Shown here piece after piece: positions 6,394-10,209 of a stretch of 10,209 nt of DNA. Position 1 is the stretch's first letter. Every line of letters begins with the position of its first letter. The stretch covers positions 1 through 10,209 of the forward strand of contig JBOHDE010000142.1 in NCBI GenBank assembly GCA_050699035.1, in the 5' to 3' direction. This DNA is from WHTB01 sp050699035. Its GTDB lineage: Bacteria > Actinomycetota > Actinomycetes > Propionibacteriales > Nocardioidaceae. The notes beneath the pieces are model-generated. The model was given only the letters and a program-made list of their open reading frames with translations. It searched no databases and had not been told where the DNA came from. The position numbers and the translations under genes were made by a program.

Positions 6394-7644
6394 GTGGCTG
6401 ACCGTTCGCGACACTTGATCGGACTGCTGCTGGGTGCCGAGGAGGACTGGCCGCGGGCCTTCGAGGAGATCCTGCGACGGGTCGGGCCGATCACCGGTGC
6501 CGACGGCCAGGTGCACGAGCTCGCGTCCGAGCGGTTGACGATCGAGCCGTTCGACCTCACCGACCCGGTCCGCACCGACTTGGTGATCGACCGGTTGGCG
6601 CACTGGTACTACCACCCGCGCGAGTGGCTGAAGAAGGCCGCGCTGATGGACGGCACGTACCTGCTCAACTCGCCCTTCACGTTCCAGGCGATGGAGAAGC
6701 ACAGCGCGTACTGCGCGATGCTGCGGCTCGGGCTGAAGGTCCCGCGCACCGTGCTGGTGCCGTACAAGAACCCGGTCGACAACGCGCGGTGGGCGTACAC
6801 GTCGCGGACGTACAACCGTCCCTTCGACCTCGACGCGATCGCCGCTGACCTCGGCTACCCGCTCTACATGAAGCCGTTCGACGGTGGTGGCTGGCGCGGT
6901 GTCTCGCGGATCAACGACCAAGACGCATTGCACCGGGCGTACGACGAGTCCGGCGAGATGCTGATGCACCTGCAGGCGACCGTGGAGTATGACGTGTTCG
7001 CGCGGGCGCTGTCGATCGGGCCCGAGACGATGGTGATGGACTTCCGGCCGGACGAGCCGATGCACAACCGCTACGCCGTGACCCACGGGTTCCTGAGCCC
7101 GAGCGCCGGGGATCAGTGCGTCGCGGTCAGCCGGGTGGTCAACGCGTTCTTCGGGTGGGAGTTCAACTCCGCCGAGATGCTGGTCAAGGGTGACGAGGTC
7201 TACCCGATCGACTACGCGAACGCCTGCCCGGACGTCGCCGTGACCTCGCTGCACTACTACTTCCCGTGGGCGATCACGGCGCTGGTGCGCTGGTCGGCGT
7301 TCTGCCTCGTCACCGGCCGGCGCACGAGCGTCGACCTGCACACCGACCGGTACTTCGAGATCGCCGACCGGGAGGATCTGGGGTACGAGGCGAAGCTCGC
7401 GGCGTACCAGCAGCTCGCCGACGAGTGGTTCCAGACAGACCTCTACCGGCAGTGGTGCGCCGAGCACTTGCCGCACCTCGAGGAGCAGGTGCTCGACTGG
7501 GTCTCGGGGCCGGGTTTCGACCGGCTGTTGCAGGACACCGTGAGCGCGACCTACCCGGCGCACGAGCACGACCGCTTCCTCGCGCACTTCCGCGGGCTGG
7601 TGGGCCTGTGGGCGGCCGACGAGTCGGCGCGGCTCGGCGCGTAG
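6394..7644 (+). CDS. ATP-grasp-like protein of unknown substrate
   Basis: A 416-residue protein. The middle part looks like an ATP-grasp ligase: LLNSPFTFQAMEKHSAYCAM (residues 90-109, the usual text before the central domain), LGLKVPRTVLVPYK, then LGYPLYMKPFDGGGWRGV (153-170) with Lys160 as the likely ATP-binding lysine and a glycine-rich loop, and VYPIDYANACPD (269-280) where Asp273 and Asn276 occupy the positions of the usual metal-binding acid and Asn. The last 130 residues are helical, with many Trp and Tyr, and match nothing I recognise. Known of the fold: ATP-dependent joining of a carboxylate to an amine, thiol or similar group through an acylphosphate. It is the third gene after two alpha/beta hydrolases. 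Whether it is an active ligase is inference from motifs; the substrates are unknown. The GTG start is supported by GGAGGG upstream. Confidence 0.8.
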   Translation: MADRSRHLIGLLLGAEEDWPRAFEEILRRVGPITGADGQVHELASERLTIEPFDLTDPVRTDLVIDRLAHWYYHPREWLKKAALMDGTYLLNSPFTFQAMEKHSAYCAMLRLGLKVPRTVLVPYKNPVDNARWAYTSRTYNRPFDLDAIAADLGYPLYMKPFDGGGWRGVSRINDQDALHRAYDESGEMLMHLQATVEYDVFARALSIGPETMVMDFRPDEPMHNRYAVTHGFLSPSAGDQCVAVSRVVNAFFGWEFNSAEMLVKGDEVYPIDYANACPDVAVTSLHYYFPWAITALVRWSAFCLVTGRRTSVDLHTDRYFEIADREDLGYEAKLAAYQQLADEWFQTDLYRQWCAEHLPHLEEQVLDWVSGPGFDRLLQDTVSATYPAHEHDRFLAHFRGLVGLWAADESARLGA

Positions 7645-7664
7645 CCCGCTCCAGTGCGCCCGTT

Positions 7665-7686
7665 CGCCCCGGTCGTGAACGGGGCG
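7665..7686 (+). terminator. Hairpin after the ATP-grasp-like gene, possible terminator
   Basis: CGCCCCG (7665-7671) pairs with CGGGGCG (7680-7686) around an 8-base loop, 20 bases after the stop of the operon. No T-tract follows. It is weaker than the two other convergent-junction hairpins. Confidence 0.5.
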
Positions 7687-7733
7687 TAACCGTCCGTTCC
7701 CCGTACCGCCCGAGAACTCGGCCTCACATGCGC

Positions 7734-7816
7734 GTCGAATTTTGCCCAATTGGGCAAAATTCCACCTCGAACTCGCGGATCGGGGTCGAACTTTGCCCAA
7801 TTGGGCAATATTCCAC
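7734..7816. repeat. Two near-identical 32-bp palindromes in tandem, 51-bp period
   Basis: Copy 1 is 7734-7765 and copy 2 is 7785-7816; 30 of 32 bases agree and the spacer is 19 bp. Each centres on the perfect 16-bp palindrome TTGCCCAATTGGGCAA. In copy 1 perfect symmetry extends over 26 bp (7737-7762) and 15 of 16 pairs match over the full unit; in copy 2 two of the flanking pairs are broken. The AT-rich text stands out against the GC-rich surroundings. It lies in the 190-bp gap between two convergent genes. A dispersed palindromic repeat or a paired protein-binding site are both possible. Confidence 0.85.
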
Positions 7817-7834
7817 CCGGTCTCTTGCACTCGT

Positions 7835-8359
7835 TCACCCGGGAGTGCGTGCCGACACGGCGGTGCCGTCGGCCTCGGCGCGCACCGCCACCTCCACGAA
7901 CCCGTGCACGGTCAGGGCCGCCGCGATGGGCGCGGTGATCCGCTCGCTGGTCTGCGGCCCCGCGGATCCGTAGCAGATGTGCAAAGCACCCCCAGGGCGC
8001 AGCGCGTTCAGCAGGAGGTTCAGCTCGGGTGCGGGCGACCGGGTCCAGAACAGGTTGACGTCGATCGAGAACGCTCCGTCGAGGAGGCCGTCGGGCAGCT
8101 CAAGCGCATGGAGCGGGATCGTGCGCACCTCGAGACGACCCGACGCCACGTGTACGGCGTTGCGTTCGGCGGTGCGACGCGTGGCGACCGACGAACGGTC
8201 GATCGCCAGCAGCTTCCCGGTGGTCAGTCGCTCGCACACCAACGCAGCGGCGACCCCGGGACCCGGACCGATCTCCAGCGTCGTATCGCCCGGCCCAGGA
8301 TCGAGTAGGTCCACCGCCCAACGCACCCGGTCCGGCACGGCCGCGCGGGACGGGCTCAT
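7835..8359 (-). CDS. Class I SAM-dependent methyltransferase
   Basis: A 174-residue protein with the Rossmann-like methyltransferase pattern: motif I LEIGPGPGVAAAL (28-40) for SAM binding, the acidic end of strand 2 in LLAIDRS (Asp54), LHALELPDGLLDGAFSIDVNLFW (83-105) as the following acidic loop and strand 4, and LRPGGALHICYG (120-131) as the usual post-strand motif. It is a minimal core domain without an added substrate domain; the substrate is unknown. The start at 8359 was chosen because its ATG overlaps the stop of the upstream DksA-like gene (ATGA on the minus strand), giving coupled translation; a GTG at 8398 would add 13 residues unlike the family and run into the neighbour. It ends before the tandem palindromes and converges on the ATP-grasp-like gene. 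Confidence 0.85.
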   Translation of the reverse strand: MSPSRAAVPDRVRWAVDLLDPGPGDTTLEIGPGPGVAAALVCERLTTGKLLAIDRSSVATRRTAERNAVHVASGRLEVRTIPLHALELPDGLLDGAFSIDVNLFWTRSPAPELNLLLNALRPGGALHICYGSAGPQTSERITAPIAAALTVHGFVEVAVRAEADGTAVSARTPG

Positions 8360-8685
8360 CGAGGCGTCCGGGCATCCTCGACACAGCGCGTCGCCCACGG
8401 ACGGGCTTCGAGCCGGTCAGTGCCGATCGCCTTGCCACACACGTCGCAGTGGCCGTAGCTGCCGTCGGCAAGCTTGGCCTGGGCGCGCTCGATCTCGTCG
8501 AGCATCGTGCGCAACCGCCCGTGGGCCGCGACGTCGGACAGCCGGTCCACCGCCTGGCTGGTGCCTTCGCCGACCCGCTTGCCGAACGAGATGCTGCCCT
8601 GATCCTCATTCGGCCTGGTGAGCACATCGAGCTCAGTCGCGACGGCGTCGTGCTTGGCGCGGAGCGCGGCGGCGATGTCGGCCAT
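8356..8685 (-). CDS. DksA/TraR-family C4-type zinc finger protein (incomplete Cys set)
   Basis: A 109-residue protein of the short actinobacterial DksA/TraR type. It has an N-terminal helical part, probably a coiled coil (residues 1-70), containing EDQGSISFGKRVGEGTSQAVDRLSDVA-like family text, then a zinc-finger-like region from about 78: YGHCDVCGKAIGTDRLEARPW followed by ATRCVEDA. Only three cysteines are present: the usual second Cys of the last pair (CxxC) is Asp. Known of the family: such proteins bind RNA polymerase through the secondary channel and change initiation; the acidic DxxDxA tip of Escherichia coli DksA is not evident here. On the minus strand GGGAGGC directly precedes the ATG, too close for a normal ribosome site, while a CACTCT 7 bases upstream could be a -10 for a leaderless transcript. 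It overlaps the methyltransferase gene by four bases and is divergent from the dehydrogenase gene. Confidence 0.87.
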   Translation of the reverse strand: MADIAAALRAKHDAVATELDVLTRPNEDQGSISFGKRVGEGTSQAVDRLSDVAAHGRLRTMLDEIERAQAKLADGSYGHCDVCGKAIGTDRLEARPWATRCVEDARTPR

Positions 8686-8727
8686 GCCTCCCAGAGTGCC
8701 ACCGTCCGCCTACGTCGTCGCCCCCGC

Positions 8728-8733
8728 TACCGT
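8728..8733 (+). promoter_or_regulatory. Candidate -10 element (TACCGT), leaderless type
   Basis: TACCGT ends 7 bases before the ATG at 8741 and no Shine-Dalgarno sequence lies between. The extended text TACCGTTGCG resembles TACGGTTGCG at the same place before the esterase operon. The whole divergent gap to the DksA-like gene is only 55 bp. Confidence 0.5.
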
Positions 8734-8740
8734 TGCGCGC

Positions 8741-9637
8741 ATGGTCGGCCTCCTCACGACGCCGGTGGCGCGGGCGCGGCGTCGAGCCCGTGCCCTGCTC
8801 CCCGCGCGGATGCGACCTCCCAGCCCCTTGGTCGGGTGCACGGTCGTGGTGACCGGGGCGTCGTCGGGGATCGGTCGGGCCACCGCTATCGAGCTGGCGC
8901 GACGCGGCGCGACGCCGGTGCTGGTGGCGCGGCGGCAGGACCGGCTCGAGCAGGTCCGGGCCGAGATCGAGCAGCTTGGCGCCGAGGCGTACGCGCATCG
9001 CTGCGACCTCACCGACGGCGACGAGGTCGACGCACTGGTCAAGCGGCTGCTCGCGGACCACGATGCGATCGACATGCTGGTCAACAACGCCGGCCGCTCG
9101 ATCCGCCGGTCGCTGGCGCTGTCGTACGACCGAGCGCACGACTTCGAGCGGACGATGGCGATCAACTACCTCGCCGCCGTGCGGTTGATCCTCGGGCTGC
9201 TGCCGCACATGGTCGAGCGGCGGTCCGGCCATGTGGTCAACGTGCTCACCTGGGGCGTGCAGGTGCAGGCGCCGAAGTTCGCCGCGTACATAGCGTCCAA
9301 GACGGCGCTGGACACGTTCAGCCGGATCGCCGGCCGGGAGACGTACGGCAGCGGCGTGACGTTCACCAACCTGCGGCTGCCGCTGGTCCGCACCGACATG
9401 ATCGGGCCGACCGAGGCCTACCGGCGGGCGCCTGCGCTAAGCCCCGAGCAGGCCGCCGTGCGGGTGGTGCGCGCGCTGGAGGACCGACCGGTCCACGTCA
9501 ACACCCTGGTCGGCACCGTGTCGGAGGTCGCCGGGCTGGTCGCCCCGCGGCTGTCCGACGCCGTGAGCTATCGGGTGGCCCGGAGGTTTCCGGACTCGCG
9601 CGCGGCCGGCCGCCCCGACCCGGGAGGTCGGCCTTAA
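8741..9637 (+). CDS. Short-chain dehydrogenase/reductase (SDR) with Thr at the catalytic Ser position
   Basis: A 298-residue SDR. About 30 basic N-terminal residues (RARRRARALLPARMR) precede the Rossmann fold. The cofactor motif TGASSGIG is at 38-45, NNAG at 115-118, and YxxxK is Tyr183 with Lys187. The position 13 before the Tyr, normally catalytic Ser, is Thr170 in VVNVLTWGVQVQAP, and the preceding residue is Leu. Arg64-Arg65 at the end of the second strand suggest NADP(H) preference. The text resembles the SDRs related to acyl-CoA or fatty-aldehyde reductase domains of mycobacteria and relatives, so a lipid-like carbonyl substrate is possible but inferred. An upstream in-frame start at 8618 would overlap the divergent DksA-like gene and add residues without family likeness; the ATG at 8741 also fits the TACCGT hexamer. 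It is a single-gene unit ending in a strong hairpin. Confidence 0.88.
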   Translation: MVGLLTTPVARARRRARALLPARMRPPSPLVGCTVVVTGASSGIGRATAIELARRGATPVLVARRQDRLEQVRAEIEQLGAEAYAHRCDLTDGDEVDALVKRLLADHDAIDMLVNNAGRSIRRSLALSYDRAHDFERTMAINYLAAVRLILGLLPHMVERRSGHVVNVLTWGVQVQAPKFAAYIASKTALDTFSRIAGRETYGSGVTFTNLRLPLVRTDMIGPTEAYRRAPALSPEQAAVRVVRALEDRPVHVNTLVGTVSEVAGLVAPRLSDAVSYRVARRFPDSRAAGRPDPGGRP

Positions 9638-9644
9638 GGACTGC

Positions 9645-9680
9645 GCGGGCGGCCACGGGGGTGCGCCGTGGTCCGCCCGC
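9645..9680. terminator. 14-bp hairpin between convergent genes, probable bidirectional terminator
   Basis: Bases 9645-9658 pair with 9666-9680 with a single bulged T at 9672; core GCGGGCGG with CCGCCCGC, loop of 7 bases. It is 8 bases after the stop of the dehydrogenase gene and 8 bases beyond the stop of the protease gene. There is no T-tract on either strand. Confidence 0.75.
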
Positions 9681-9687
9681 CCCCCGG

Positions 9688-10209
9688 TCAGTAGACCCAG
9701 ACGCCGTACGCGTTGAGCGCCTCGACCACGGGCTGGAAGAAGCTCTGCGTGCCGGCGCCGCAGATCAGGTTGCCGCCGGACATCAGGCCGAGCGCGGTGT
9801 TGCCGGCGAACCAAGAGCCGCCGCTGTCGCCCCGGTTCGAGCAGGCGTTGGACTCGGTCAGCCCGGAGACGATGTCGCCGCCGCCGTAGTTGACCGTGAC
9901 GTTTCTCCTGGTGACAGTCCCGCAGGTGAGCCGGGTCGTGCTGCCGCTCTTGCAAACCGACTGGCCGACGACGGCGTTCGCCGCACCGGTGATGTCGCGG
10001 TTCGTGCCGTTCCAGAGGTAGACCACGCCGGGCTGGGAGACCCCGCCGTCGTTGCGGATCACGCCGAAGTCATCGCCGGGGAAGCTGCTGTCGAGGCTGG
10101 GGCCGAGCGGCGAGCCACCGGTGTTGACGTACCAGTACGGCAGGCCCTCGGTGCAGTGCCCCGCGGTCAGCACGTAGCCACCGGTGACGTTGAAGCCGGC
10201 CGAGCAGCG
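9688..10209 (-). CDS. Secreted S1-family serine protease (streptogrisin-like), C-terminal part
   Basis: The minus-strand frame stays open to the window edge, giving the last 173 residues. The catalytic triad of chymotrypsin-fold streptogrisin/alpha-lytic type proteases is complete: His18 in GGYVLTAGHC, Asp47 in PGDDFGVIR and Ser129 in SNRGDSGGSWF (numbered from the first whole codon). Six cysteines (2, 19, 86, 96, 123, 150) are placed to form three disulfides, as in secreted family members, and the protein ends AYGVWVY, close to the usual streptogrisin C-terminus. Known of the family: made with a signal peptide and a propeptide that helps folding, then exported and self-processed; both parts would lie beyond base 10209. 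An internal GTG at 10173 is not the start, since the conserved CSAGFNVTGG text lies upstream of it. No added C-terminal binding domain is present. Confidence 0.93.
   Translation of the reverse strand, partial: RCSAGFNVTGGYVLTAGHCTEGLPYWYVNTGGSPLGPSLDSSFPGDDFGVIRNDGGVSQPGVVYLWNGTNRDITGAANAVVGQSVCKSGSTTRLTCGTVTRRNVTVNYGGGDIVSGLTESNACSNRGDSGGSWFAGNTALGLMSGGNLICGAGTQSFFQPVVEALNAYGVWVY

Noticed and set aside
7734..7816. CRISPR array of two repeats
   Set aside because: Only two units, a 19-bp spacer that is too short, fully palindromic repeats and no cas genes nearby.
5896..7830. 644-codon open frame on the minus strand opposite the esterase and ATP-grasp-like genes
   Set aside because: It is a GC-rich antisense shadow: Arg/Val/Pro-rich, no domain text, while the plus strand carries clear family motifs, ribosome sites and operon spacing.
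7742..8308. Plus-strand ORF running from the tandem palindromes into the methyltransferase region
   Set aside because: It reads through the repeat and then antisense to a well-supported methyltransferase; the repeated peptide text only reflects the 51-bp period.
8618..8740. Longer N-terminus for the dehydrogenase from an upstream in-frame start
   Set aside because: The extra 41 residues overlap the divergent DksA-like gene and its start region and lack SDR likeness; the ATG at 8741 has a fitting -10-like element.

Overview
The window comes from a high-GC actinobacterium. Codons end mostly in G or C, first genes of transcription units often lack a Shine-Dalgarno sequence and have a TAnnnT hexamer just before the start codon, and the gene set (large NAD-glutamate dehydrogenase, DrrA/DrrB-like ABC pair, streptogrisin-type protease, short actinobacterial DksA/TraR protein) is typical of the phylum. 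The order Propionibacteriales is a guess; the sequence alone does not prove a family.

Layout. 2-562 (+) is the C-terminal end of a large NAD-specific glutamate dehydrogenase, followed by a 366-bp gap holding a long nested palindrome (731-816). 929-2889 (+) is an ABC exporter operon (ATPase and ABC-2 permease, ATGA overlap). 2928-3539 (+) is a dienelactone-hydrolase-like enzyme; its stop codon is the loop of a perfect 16-bp hairpin shared with the convergent gene. 3586-4449 (-) is a small mechanosensitive-channel-like membrane protein with a Gln/Gly/Tyr-rich tail. A 101-bp divergent promoter region separates it from a three-gene operon, 4551-7644 (+): an enterochelin-esterase-like hydrolase, a second unrelated-looking esterase-fold hydrolase, and an uncharacterised ATP-grasp-like protein. 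The 190-bp convergent gap after it holds a hairpin and two near-identical 32-bp palindromes with a 51-bp period. 7835-8685 (-) is a DksA/TraR-like protein translationally coupled to a SAM methyltransferase. 8741-9637 (+) is a short-chain dehydrogenase whose catalytic Ser position is Thr. 9688-10209 (-) is the C-terminal part of a secreted S1-family protease, cut by the window edge.

How the genes work together. Most units are independent housekeeping or accessory functions. The part most likely to be an undescribed system is the tight operon at 4551-7644: two hydrolases with intact Ser/His motifs and one ATP-grasp-like enzyme suggest ATP-dependent making of an ester, amide or peptide-like bond together with its hydrolysis. 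The substrate cannot be read from the sequence. The non-coding signals are also of interest: three convergent junctions each carry a strong hairpin without a T-tract, and two intergenic gaps carry palindromes that look like dispersed repeat elements.
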